From Cyanobacteria bacterium UBA7753 (GTDB lineage: Bacteria > Cyanobacteriota > Vampirovibrionia > Gastranaerophilales > Gastranaerophilaceae), in contig DLEF01000042.1 in assembly GCA_002481545.1 (NCBI GenBank), forward strand, positions 14,847 to 29,812: a DNA stretch of 14,966 nucleotides, written 5' to 3'. Below are positions 6,849 to 13,450 of the stretch, piece by piece. The notes beneath the pieces were generated by a model. It did no database searches. It saw only the letters and a list, made by a program, of their open reading frames with translations, and was not told the DNA's origin. The stretch's first letter is position 1. Every line of letters begins with the position of its first letter. Both the position numbers and the translations under genes were made by a program.

Positions 6849-6911
6849 CTATCCTCCCCAAGTCGGGGCGGATTAATCCGCTACGCGGAATAATTATGCA
6901 TTACATTTTCC

Positions 6912-8360
6912 TTATTGTCCGATAGAGTTGGCAAATTCTTTATAAACATTCATCCTGTAATCAAACGCTTCAGGTGAGGTGTTGAAGGTATTGTTATATC
7001 CGCTTTCTATGTCGCCGTAGGTTGAGCGGTTTTCACTTCTCATCATTTGTTCGTGCGTGTTTGTATACGGTGAGAGCGGGAAAATATCTGTCATCTGCAT
7101 ATATGTAGGGAGTCTGTAGCTTACGTCTTCATATGCGTTAAAAGCGTTTTTGATACGGTTGAGTCTTTGTTCAAAGCCCATTCCGCCTGTATCGTTGTCG
7201 TCTGATATTACTGGACCTGCCGCATATTCATCGTTCCAGCGTTGTTTTTTGTATTCATGTATAACGCTGTTGAAATCGTCTGCCTTACCCCAGTCGTTGC
7301 CTGCGGTTAAGCCCATATCATTAAATCTTGTATCATCGGTGCATTTTTCACCGATTAGAGAAATATCATTTCTGCCTGTCTTTTCACGAATTTGGCTTGT
7401 TATATATTGCATTTGTTTATAATTCGGAACCCTGCCTTCTCCGCAATAGTTACCCATATCGTAGTTACCGACATGTTTTGCACTGTCAAAGAAGATTGAA
7501 TCAAATCCGAGGTCTACCGCCCAGCAACAAGCGTCGATAAATGCTTTTTCGTCTCTGTCCCAGTTGAACGGTCTGCCCTGTACGGTCATTTGACCTTCCG
7601 AGAGAGGCATTCTTATACCTGTTTTTAAACCTCTGATATGTGCTAAATCGTTGAACGCTTTGACTTGTTCATCGTCACCCATTCTCTGGTTGCCTCTTGA
7701 TAGTGTTCTTGAGGTCAGGTTTTTGGATATACCCGAATGTAAATCGACAGAGTAAAGTGATTTATCACCTATCTTGTTGTCGCCGTTGTTACCCTTAGTA
7801 GGGTAAAGCTGTGACAATATTACGCAGTTTGCGTAACTCTTGGAAGATGGCGGAATTGCAGGAAGTAACTTAATTACGTTCAGTAATCCTTCCTGTTTTT
7901 CATCACCCTGTGTCATTGCGACAAGTCGCGGATTTATTTCTATATAATTTGCTCTGCGCCCCCATTTGTTGCCGTAATCAGGTGACAATATGTAGGACGG
8001 AATTTCATAATTATTATTCAGAGTGCAGATACTCTGTATTGCTTGTTCAGGTGTGCGTTTAAGCAGGTCTTCAGGGTTCATTGTTGACCAGCTTTTGCCC
8101 GAAGATGTCCGATAAGCGTTTCTTTCGGTTTCGTCATCTTTGTAGATTTCGTTTCGTCCCGTAAGAATCCAGAACAGTTTTTTCGCGGGTTGTTGATCCC
8201 CGTAATAGCCCTTAAAATTGATATTCGCCTTATTATAAACGGCAATATTATTCAACCCGCTCGCACTGTAGGATCGTTGATTATCCTGCTTTTGGCACGG
8301 TTTGTTATTATTGGTTGAATAATTATTCAGCCCGATTTGGCTGTTAAGATTAATCTTCAT
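6912..8360 (-). CDS. Alpha-amylase (GH13)-like TIM-barrel protein with degenerate active-site motifs
   Basis: I do not recognise an exact family. Residues are counted from ATG 8360 (482 aa, beginning MKINLNSQIG); an in-frame TTG at 8387 would add nine residues. Residues 1-50 are low-complexity, Asn/Ser-rich and end in NINFKGYYG. From about residue 225 the order resembles clan GH-H barrels. First comes a helix-strand 'AFNDLAHIRGLKTGIRMPLS', where GH13 has its region I DxVxNH, here absent. Next is GFDSIFFDSAKHV, like region II, with D292 at the nucleophile position, but the usual Arg two residues earlier is Phe. LIGEKC then resembles region III with E338, and VISDDND resembles region IV around D390. 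No signal peptide or membrane helix is seen. It could be a glycan-acting enzyme with altered specificity or a non-catalytic relative. It stands alone between two spacers. Confidence 0.45.
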   Translation of the reverse strand: MKINLNSQIGLNNYSTNNNKPCQKQDNQRSYSASGLNNIAVYNKANINFKGYYGDQQPAKKLFWILTGRNEIYKDDETERNAYRTSSGKSWSTMNPEDLLKRTPEQAIQSICTLNNNYEIPSYILSPDYGNKWGRRANYIEINPRLVAMTQGDEKQEGLLNVIKLLPAIPPSSKSYANCVILSQLYPTKGNNGDNKIGDKSLYSVDLHSGISKNLTSRTLSRGNQRMGDDEQVKAFNDLAHIRGLKTGIRMPLSEGQMTVQGRPFNWDRDEKAFIDACCWAVDLGFDSIFFDSAKHVGNYDMGNYCGEGRVPNYKQMQYITSQIREKTGRNDISLIGEKCTDDTRFNDMGLTAGNDWGKADDFNSVIHEYKKQRWNDEYAAGPVISDDNDTGGMGFEQRLNRIKNAFNAYEDVSYRLPTYMQMTDIFPLSPYTNTHEQMMRSENRSTYGDIESGYNNTFNTSPEAFDYRMNVYKEFANSIGQ

Positions 8361-8451
8361 ATATATACTAAAACATTTTCTTCGCAATATTTGCTATGTA
8401 GAAGATAAATTTTTTGTTATGTATGTTTAAATAAATTTCGAACTTAATTAT

Positions 8452-8703
8452 TTACCTCTGCATAAGACTGTCATAATCAAGGTTGTGACTTCTTGCATAA
8501 TTAATAAATTCAACCTCTTTTTCTGTTAATCGTTTTGTAAAATGCAAAACTTTACCTTTTACAACGGTTTTTCTTCCGCTGTTTTTACGTGCTCCGCCCC
8601 ATTTCGCAATATTTTTTTCAACTTCTGCATTGATTTTTTCTTGGCGGTCTTGCGGAAGTGCTTTGATTAAATCTTCATTGGTTATAATTTTACGTTTCGT
8701 CAT
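8452..8703 (-). CDS. Antitoxin of a RelE-type pair, GGARKNSGRK-containing
   Basis: This 83-residue, Lys-rich protein overlaps the 3' end of the upstream toxin gene by 14 bases, the usual sign of translational coupling. Residues 1-33 are helical and charged (ITNEDLIKALPQDRQEKINA). Residues about 36-45, GGARKNSGRK, are a Gly/Arg/Lys minor-groove-like motif common in small phage and antitoxin DNA-binding proteins. Residues 49-83 (KVLHFTKRLTEKEVEFINYA, ending SLMQR) look like a ribbon-helix-helix DNA-binding domain. The inferred role is to bind and neutralise the toxin and repress the shared promoter. The family assignment rests on context more than on a recognised domain. Confidence 0.6.
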   Translation of the reverse strand: MTKRKIITNEDLIKALPQDRQEKINAEVEKNIAKWGGARKNSGRKTVVKGKVLHFTKRLTEKEVEFINYARSHNLDYDSLMQR

Positions 8704-9028
8704 CGGCTAAACTCCTTTTGTAATTGCGGATATTCTGTAATGCTTGTTTTATATATCTTTTTGGTGCTTTTTGAGTCTTTTTCAAGGTTATAAAACCTAT
8801 AATAATTATTCGTTTTCGGTCTTCGTCATATTGAAAATATGCCCGAACTCCTCTGGGTTTAATTTCATAAAGGTCATTCCCTAAACTGTTTATATTCTTA
8901 TATTTAGTACCCAAAATTTCAAATGTTTTTATTGCAGACAATATTTTGTCTTGACTATCATTGTCAAGTTCCGCATATTGTTCCAATGCTTCCGGTGTGT
9001 ATTCTGCAATAAAAACTTTGTCTGTCAT
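8690..9028 (-). CDS. RelE/HigB-like toxin (phage-derived Gp49-like family)
   Basis: A 112-residue protein of the RelE/ParE superfamily, whose members cut mRNA at the ribosome or block gyrase. The fold signature is a pair of N-terminal helices (YTPEALEQYAELDNDSQDKI), then strands LYEIKPRGVRAYFQYD, RKRIIIIGFITLKKTQKAP and a basic C-terminal helix KRYIKQALQNIRNY. The pattern 'EIxPRGVRxxFxxD ... GFxKKTQKTPxxxIxxAL' is the Gp49-like/HigB signature. The toxin gene comes first, the reverse of the common antitoxin-toxin order and typical of higBA-like loci. Its promoter lies so close to the ATG that the transcript seems leaderless. Confidence 0.85.
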   Translation of the reverse strand: MTDKVFIAEYTPEALEQYAELDNDSQDKILSAIKTFEILGTKYKNINSLGNDLYEIKPRGVRAYFQYDEDRKRIIIIGFITLKKTQKAPKRYIKQALQNIRNYKRSLADDET

Positions 9029-9034
9029 ATTAAT

Positions 9035-9062
9035 ATTATACTTGATTTTGCAACTTTTTCAA
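9035..9062 (-). promoter_or_regulatory. Sigma-70 promoter of the toxin-antitoxin pair, probably leaderless
   Basis: On the minus strand TTGAAA (9062-9057), a 16-base spacer, then TATAAT (9040-9035). The toxin ATG starts at 9028, six bases after the -10 box, where transcription is expected to begin. No Shine-Dalgarno sequence fits between. Confidence 0.6.
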
Positions 9063-9119
9063 GTGGTAAATAAAAATAAAATATAAAATTTTACTGTTTG
9101 ATAAAATATTGTAAAGTGT

Positions 9120-9194
9120 TTGACATTATTGAGATTGATAATAGAATATTAATATATAGATTGGGTTACTACTATTAAATTTATTCAGAGGAGG
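9120..9194 (+). promoter_or_regulatory. Sigma-70 promoter and strong Shine-Dalgarno for the secreted-protein gene
   Basis: TTGACA at 9120-9125, a 16-base spacer and TAGAAT at 9142-9147, with an A/T-rich upstream stretch. AGAGGAGG ends about five bases before the ATG at 9199. Both are close to consensus and suggest high constitutive expression. Confidence 0.65.
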
Positions 9195-9198
9195 CAAA

Positions 9199-9936
9199 AT
9201 GCAAAAAAAGATAAGCTTGGCATTATTAGCATCATTGTTGGTAATGAATGTTTCATTTGCGGCATCAAATTACAGTTACAAATCAGGTGCACAGGCTCCT
9301 CAATATGAACAAAATTATTACAGTCAGACAACTCAATATCCCGTTAATAACACCTTGAAAGGTCGTGTTGTTACGGTTCCTGCGGGACAAAATATTTCCG
9401 TTGTTACATCTACGGGGATTAGTTCCGCGAGTGCATATCTAGGACAGCCGTTTTCAATGGCACTTGCGACCGATTTTTATTATAACGGCGCATTGGTAGC
9501 ACCTGCAGGCAGTACGGTGGAAGGAAACGTAATACAGGTTACAAAAGCTAAAAGAGGCAGTATAAACGGGAAATTGTGTGTTAGATTTAACCAGATAGTT
9601 ACCCCGTCAGGGTTGCAAATCCCTATCACCGCAGTAATTAAAACAAACGATAATTCGGGCGTTTTAGTCGGCGGTACAAAAATGGACGTAGCAAAAGAAT
9701 ACGGCAAAGGTGCTGTTGTCGGCTCTGCCGCAGGCGCACTTTCAGGTGTGGTATTCGGCGCACTTGCAGGCGGTAACGTCGGCAGAGGCGCAGCTCTCGG
9801 CACTGCAGTCGGTGCAGGCGGCGGACTCGTTAAATCCGCTTGGAATGAAGGTAAGGATGTTGATATCCCTGCAGGAGCTTCCTTAGATATCACCTTGACT
9901 CAGCCTATCACGGCTACTCCGACATCAAGTTACTAA
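9199..9936 (+). CDS. Secreted or envelope protein with glycine-zipper segment, unknown function
   Basis: Not recognised by name. Residues 1-21 form a Sec signal peptide (basic MQKK, hydrophobic ISLALLASLLVMNVSF, cleavage after AFAA-like FAA). A Tyr/Gln-rich stretch follows (YKSGAQAPQYEQNYYSQ), then a beta-rich domain at about 53-160 (GRVVTVPAGQNISVV, PAGSTVEGNVIQVTKAKRGS, LCVRFNQIVTPSGLQIPI). Its plan resembles TrbI/VirB10-type or SLH-associated beta domains. Residues about 172-212 are a Gly/Ala zipper (GAVVGSAAGALSGVVFGALA) of the kind that inserts into or spans outer membranes. The C-terminus is again beta (VDIPAGASLDITLTQPI). It lies 75 bases before tonB with a hairpin between, so it may be an envelope partner of that system. 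The Gly-zipper codons are notably C/G-rich compared with neighbouring sequence. Confidence 0.6.
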   Translation: MQKKISLALLASLLVMNVSFAASNYSYKSGAQAPQYEQNYYSQTTQYPVNNTLKGRVVTVPAGQNISVVTSTGISSASAYLGQPFSMALATDFYYNGALVAPAGSTVEGNVIQVTKAKRGSINGKLCVRFNQIVTPSGLQIPITAVIKTNDNSGVLVGGTKMDVAKEYGKGAVVGSAAGALSGVVFGALAGGNVGRGAALGTAVGAGGGLVKSAWNEGKDVDIPAGASLDITLTQPITATPTSSY

Positions 9937-9941
9937 TCGTT

Positions 9942-9985
9942 AGATTTAGTAAGTTTGGGGGATACGACTAAATCTTGTTTGATTT
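9942..9985 (+). terminator. Hairpin between the secreted-protein gene and tonB, possible attenuator
   Basis: AGATTTAGT (9942-9950) and ACTAAATCT (9967-9975) are perfect inverted repeats around a 16-base G-rich loop, followed by TGTTTGATTT. The stem is A/T-rich and the T tract interrupted, so it would at most reduce read-through into tonB. Confidence 0.4.
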
Positions 9986-10011
9986 AAAATTCTCAAAGAA
10001 AAGAAAGATAA

Positions 10012-11265
10012 ATGAGCATATTAAAAAATAAATACGAAATATTAGATGAGGAGAAGGGAAACAAAGGTTACACAATCCCGTCCGTCTTAAAACAGGACGA
10101 AGGCGAGGTTAAGTTTAAAGATGCCGTCACTATCTCTACGATATTACACCCGCTTACAGTCGGGCTGGCATGGCTTTTGGTATTTATTCTCGGTATATTG
10201 GGAATAAATTTCACTTTGTTTAATCCTCCCGCTCCCGAAAAAAAAGATATAGAATTTGTTTTGGTGGATAAACCTGCTCCGCCGAGAAATCCGCACACTA
10301 AAAACAGAGCGGATATGAACTCACGCTCGGGCGGTCACAGAGACAAAACAAAACCTGTTGTTCTGCCAACGGGAACAGGTACTAAACCGACTAAGGCATC
10401 TGCAGCATCAGATTTGCAAAAGATGATTCAAAAACAACAGAAAGAAATTCGTCAGGAACAAATACAACAACATAAAAAGGCGGCAGCGCAAAAGGCTACC
10501 CAGAAGGCTCCGCAAAAATCGGTAAAAAGAACTGCGACTCCAAAACCGCAGGAAACAACACGTCAAGTGACAAAACCGTCACCGAAACCGCCTGTTGCAA
10601 GACCGACGGCGGCACCTTCAAAACGACCTATCTCGGCTCCAAAAACAGTAGCTCCGAGACAAACAACTCCGTTTGCTGTCCCAGTTCCGAGTGGTGCTCC
10701 GAGAGGTAAATACTTATCTACAGGCCCTGTAGGCGGTACGGGCACTAAAGGCAGTACAGCAAGATCGGGCGGTTACGCATCAGGTCACGGCACGGGCGGT
10801 GCAAGACACTATGCACCTACTCCGTCATTGTCCACATACTCGGGCAGAGGTACAGGCTCAGGCTCGTCCAGAGGAGGCGGCAGTGGTAGCGGTGCACGCA
10901 GAGGAACCGGAGGTTACGCAGGTAATCCGGGTGGCGGCGGTGGTCGTCCGGGGATTGATGCAATCAGAGAACCTGATTTCGGCCCTTATATGAGAGAATT
11001 ACAACGTAGAATTAAATATAATTGGCACCCGCCAAAAGGTAATGAAAGCCGTAAAGTTGTCTTGTTATTCAAGATAGCTAAGAACGGACAGTTGCTCTCT
11101 TGCAGAGTATACCGTTCATCAGGCTTGCCGAGTGCGGATCAGGCAGCATTAAGAGCCGTTAAGATGACGGCACCGTTCAGACCGTTGCCTGCCGATTACA
11201 GAGGTACTAATATAGATATTCAATTTACTTTTGATTACAACGTATTCGGAGCCTCGATGCGTTAG
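10012..11265 (+). CDS. tonB: Energy transducer TonB/TolA-like protein with very long linker
   Basis: TonB carries energy from the ExbB-ExbD motor to outer-membrane receptors. Residues 1-40 are cytosolic and longer than the usual short N-terminus. Residues about 43-66 are the membrane anchor (LHPLTVGLAWLLVFILGILG). Residues 70-320 form the periplasm-spanning linker: Lys/Gln-rich (QKMIQKQQKEIRQEQIQQH), then Pro/Lys/Thr-rich, then Gly/Ser/Arg-rich (GTGSGSSRGGGSGSGARRG). Residues about 322-417 are the TonB/TolA C-terminal domain (GPYMRELQRRIKYNWHPP, VVLLFKIAKNGQLLSCRVYR, SSGLPSADQAALRAVKMTAP, FTFDYNVFG). At 417 residues it is far longer than E. coli TonB (about 240), closer to TolA. ATG 10012 has only a weak Shine-Dalgarno sequence. 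Since the motor genes follow directly, a Tol-like role is the main alternative. Confidence 0.85.
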   Translation: MSILKNKYEILDEEKGNKGYTIPSVLKQDEGEVKFKDAVTISTILHPLTVGLAWLLVFILGILGINFTLFNPPAPEKKDIEFVLVDKPAPPRNPHTKNRADMNSRSGGHRDKTKPVVLPTGTGTKPTKASAASDLQKMIQKQQKEIRQEQIQQHKKAAAQKATQKAPQKSVKRTATPKPQETTRQVTKPSPKPPVARPTAAPSKRPISAPKTVAPRQTTPFAVPVPSGAPRGKYLSTGPVGGTGTKGSTARSGGYASGHGTGGARHYAPTPSLSTYSGRGTGSGSSRGGGSGSGARRGTGGYAGNPGGGGGRPGIDAIREPDFGPYMRELQRRIKYNWHPPKGNESRKVVLLFKIAKNGQLLSCRVYRSSGLPSADQAALRAVKMTAPFRPLPADYRGTNIDIQFTFDYNVFGASMR

Positions 11266-11272
11266 TGGTAAA

Positions 11273-11287
11273 GGGGTAAATATATAA
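11273..11287 (+). repeat. GGGGTAAATATATAA motif after tonB
   Basis: It lies eight bases after the tonB stop. The same core follows exbB (12030-12047), the FliG candidate (6511) and the second exbD (12952), occurs before feoA (2770), and appears inverted at 13241-13252. Confidence 0.45.
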
Positions 11288-11365
11288 GGGGAAACCCTAA
11301 ACCTCAACAATAAAAAGGTGTAAGTGATATAATAAAAGGAAATAAAAACAGAAAGAGGAAATGAC

Positions 11366-12022
11366 ATGGAATTAATATTACATTCAATTCAAATGGACTG
11401 GCCGGTACTTTTACCAATCTTGATTTGTTCAATCTTGGTTCTTGCGGCAGTCATTAACAGATGCAGTTTTTACAAAAAGAACAAGCGTGATGTAGTTCTT
11501 TTTATACCGAAACTTCAAAAAGAATTGGCTAAGGGCAACTTAGTCGGTGCGCAAAACCTCGCTATCCAGTGTGGTGGCGTTATCGGTGAAGTTACCGAAG
11601 AGGCTGTAAGAATTTTCAATGAACAAAGAAAAGGTTTCTCACGTTCATTCGATATCGCAGCAAGCCTTGCAACAAGAAAATTGGAAAACCACCTTACCAT
11701 CTTAGGTACAATCGGTGGTGTTGCACCGTTCTTAGGTTTGTTCGGTACGGTTGTAAGAATCCTTTATACCTTCCAAGATTTGGCTACACAAGGTAACCAA
11801 TCTGCAGCGGTTGCTATGGGTATCGGTTCTGCATTGATTGCTACCGCCTTCGGTTTGGGGGTTGCTATCGTTGCGGTTATCGCATACAACACCTTCCAAT
11901 CAATCGTTAAAAGATATGAAGACGACTTTCAGTTAATCAAGTTATTATTCTTGAGTTTTGTTGACTCTGACGAAGATACAAAAGCTCCTGAAGCTACTTC
12001 TTCTTCTATCTCTTTAGGCTAG
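11366..12022 (+). CDS. exbB: ExbB/TolQ/MotA-family proton channel subunit
   Basis: ExbB pentamers surround ExbD helices and let protons drive TonB. At 218 residues the length is normal. Three membrane helices are seen: residues about 12-33 (WPVLLPILICSILVLAAVIN), about 110-135 (LGTIGGVAPFLGLFGTVVRI) and about 150-175 (AMGIGSALIATAFGLGVAIV). The cytosolic loop between the first two carries ATRKLENHLTILGTI, a signature of the family. GAGGAAATGAC precedes the ATG. The gene is 100 bases after tonB and 78 before the first exbD; the latter gap contains a small GATTT / AAATC hairpin flanked by CAAC / GTTG. Confidence 0.9.
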   Translation: MELILHSIQMDWPVLLPILICSILVLAAVINRCSFYKKNKRDVVLFIPKLQKELAKGNLVGAQNLAIQCGGVIGEVTEEAVRIFNEQRKGFSRSFDIAASLATRKLENHLTILGTIGGVAPFLGLFGTVVRILYTFQDLATQGNQSAAVAMGIGSALIATAFGLGVAIVAVIAYNTFQSIVKRYEDDFQLIKLLFLSFVDSDEDTKAPEATSSSISLG

Positions 12023-12100
12023 GGGAAAAGGGGTAAATAATATATAAATAAAGGTATATGCAACGGATTTAAAAATCAGTGTTGTATAGCAGGATAAAAA

Positions 12101-12550
12101 ATGAGTATAAAATCAGAAAAAAATGCATTATTTACAGAAATAAATATCACACCGTTAACAGATATCTTCCTCGTTCTGTTGATTATAATGATGGTTGTTG
12201 CGCCGACATTCCAGTCTATGAGCAATAACGTAACAATTCCGGAAGTCAATAACGGTGCTGCGATAGAAGAGTCTACGGCGACTGTATCGGTTACCAAAGA
12301 CGGCAGAATGTTCTTGAACGATCAAGCCGTCACGCCTGACGATTTGGCGGAAGAGCTTGAAAAACTCAAGCCAAGCTTACAAAAACAAGAGGTTGTCGTC
12401 AAAGCCGATGAAAAAGCCAAAAGCTCACTTATTATGGATATAATGGATGCTGCTCAAGAGGCACAATATAAGAAACTCGTTGTTGCGGGTGAACCTTTAA
12501 CCAAGAAAGCGCAAAAAGCACTTGAAGAAGGTGCCGAACAACAACAATAA
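12101..12550 (+). CDS. exbD: ExbD/TolR-family protein, first paralogue
   Basis: ExbD is the single-span partner of ExbB. The N-terminal signature INITPLTDIFLVLLIIMMVV contains the proton-carrying membrane Asp (TD, equivalent to Asp25 of E. coli ExbD). The periplasmic domain (residues about 45-149) has the STATVSVTKDGRMFLNDQA and LEKLKPSLQKQEVVVKADEK elements and ends in a Gln-rich tail (EEGAEQQQ). At 149 residues it is slightly longer than usual. AGGATAAAAA precedes the ATG. The next gene encodes a second copy, 29 bases downstream. Confidence 0.9.
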   Translation: MSIKSEKNALFTEINITPLTDIFLVLLIIMMVVAPTFQSMSNNVTIPEVNNGAAIEESTATVSVTKDGRMFLNDQAVTPDDLAEELEKLKPSLQKQEVVVKADEKAKSSLIMDIMDAAQEAQYKKLVVAGEPLTKKAQKALEEGAEQQQ

Positions 12551-12579
12551 AATGAAATCTTTTATGAAAAGAGGATAAA

Positions 12580-12957
12580 ATGAGGGATAGTTTTAACGAA
12601 ATAAATATTACACCGTTAACGGATATTTTCTTGGTACTGTTAATTATCATGATGGTTATTGCACCTATGATGGATCAACAGGGGTTGAAACTTGTCGTTC
12701 CTCAAGCCGTAAAAGAACAGAGTACAAAAGAGTTTAAAACAATCAATTTTGTCGTCACCTCTGATGATAAATATTATATGGATGATAACGAAGTTGATTT
12801 GTCTAACTTATCCAACGTAATATCGGAAAAAATGAAGACATGCCCTGACGGACTTTTAATTCAGCCTGAACCTAATGCGGATCACGGTGCTGTTGTAAAA
12901 CTCATTGATGTTGCCCGCAGCGTTGGGATTACCTCTGTTTCCGTCTCAGGAGGGTAA
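12580..12957 (+). CDS. exbD2: ExbD/TolR-family protein, second paralogue
   Basis: This shares the N-terminal block INITPLTDIFLVLLIIMMVI, membrane Asp included, with the preceding gene. It then diverges: the periplasmic part is shorter (125 residues overall), with QQGLKLVVPQA, FKTINFVVTSDDKYYMDDNE, LLIQPEPNADHGAVVKLIDV and the strand ending GITSVSVSGG. The pattern KLVVPQA...VTSDDKYYMD...VIQPEPxAxHGxVVKxIDxA is normal for functional ExbD. AGAGGATAAA precedes the ATG. Two ExbD proteins with one ExbB are known in Xanthomonas, where both are used. The stop codon lies inside a GGGTAAATATAA repeat. Confidence 0.88.
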   Translation: MRDSFNEINITPLTDIFLVLLIIMMVIAPMMDQQGLKLVVPQAVKEQSTKEFKTINFVVTSDDKYYMDDNEVDLSNLSNVISEKMKTCPDGLLIQPEPNADHGAVVKLIDVARSVGITSVSVSGG

Positions 12958-12996
12958 ATATAATTCGTAATTAGGAATGCGTAATTCGTAATTAAC

Positions 12997-13034
12997 GGCA
13001 CTAAGATACTAGGGCACTAAAGCACTAAGAAAGC
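12997..13034 (+). repeat. Degenerate tandem GGCACTAAG units
   Basis: GGCACTAAG, ATACTAGG, GCACTAAA and GCACTAAG follow one another. A second run lies at 13149-13180 and a third at 2738-2769. The short period and lack of codon structure mark it as a simple intergenic repeat. Confidence 0.55.
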
Positions 13035-13036
13035 AG

Positions 13037-13068
13037 GTAGGGTGTGTTCGCCAACGCACCGACAAAAT
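13037..13068. repeat. GTAGGGTG hairpin
   Basis: GGTGTGTT and AACGCACC form a stem (one G-T pair) around CGCC, between GTAG and GACAAAAT. It has the same ends as the GTAGGTCGG hairpins but a completely different stem, so the family keeps its ends and pairing rather than its stem sequence. Confidence 0.55.
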
Positions 13069-13077
13069 CTTTGGAAA

Positions 13078-13148
13078 GTAGGTCGGCATTACTATGCCGA
13101 CAAAAATTGTGAATATTATATATTGTCGGATTGGTAAATCCGACCTAC
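13078..13148. repeat. Two-hairpin REP-like element (GTAGGTCGG family), copy 2
   Basis: GTCGGCAT / ATGCCGAC with loop TACT, an A/T-rich middle, then GTCGGATT / AAATCCGAC with loop GGT. The outer ends GTAGGTCGG and CCGACCTAC are perfectly inverted. The first hairpin equals that of copy 1 at 6570-6635. Confidence 0.7.
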
Positions 13149-13261
13149 ATACTAAGTGGCTAAGGCACTAGGGCACTAAGTAAGTTCAAAGTTTAAAGTT
13201 AATAACTTTGCACTTTTAACTTTGAACTTTGCACTCTCTTTATATTTACCCCAAAAAAAAT

Positions 13262-13282
13262 CCACCTGTTGGGACAGAGTGG
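13262..13282 (+). terminator. Hairpin downstream of the tonB-exbBD operon
   Basis: CCACCTGT and ACAG-A-GTGG pair around TGGG, with one bulged A and an A8 run on the left. On the minus strand the A run becomes T8 directly after the stem, so it would terminate transcription coming from 13451-14362 better than that coming from exbD2. A further imperfect stem (ATGACTATAT / ATATGGTCAT) lies at about 13339-13367. I see no gene in 13252-13450. Confidence 0.4.
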
Positions 13283-13450
13283 CATAATAAAATTAGGAAT
13301 AAGAAAAGGAATTATAGGAATAAAAAATACTGTTTTAGGCATGACTATATATAAACAGATATGGTCATAGTCGGTTCCTTATTCTATCCGAATATTAAAT
13401 TGTCGGGGTGTTATAAATAAATACTCCTTATGTTGTTATACTAAATTACA

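Larger units (their letters stand above)
12952..13251. mobile_element. 300-bp MITE-like composite with 12-bp terminal inverted repeats
   Basis: GGGTAAATATAA at 12952-12963 and TTATATTTACCC at 13240-13251 are perfect inverted repeats enclosing non-coding sequence. Inside, in order, are a TAATTCGTAATT stretch, GGCACTAAG-type units, a GGTG / CACC hairpin, a two-hairpin GTAGGTCGG element, a second GGCACTAAG series, and GTTCAAAGTT / AACTTTGAAC arms. No target-site duplication is visible and no transposase is encoded. It begins inside the last codons of exbD2. A non-autonomous element is an inference; a chance repeat mosaic is the alternative. Confidence 0.45.

Noticed and set aside
6603..6861. Two overlapping minus-strand open frames of about 70 codons
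   Set aside because: They run through the hairpin repeats; their peptides reflect repeat composition.
9480..9893. 137-codon minus-strand frame opposite the glycine-zipper protein
   Set aside because: Mirror of the Gly/Ala-rich coding strand (Pro/Ala-rich), with no ribosome site or promoter.
12952..13251. Short CRISPR array
   Set aside because: Repeat units differ in length and sequence, spacers are not uniform, and the period of the GGCACTAAG units is only about 9 bases.
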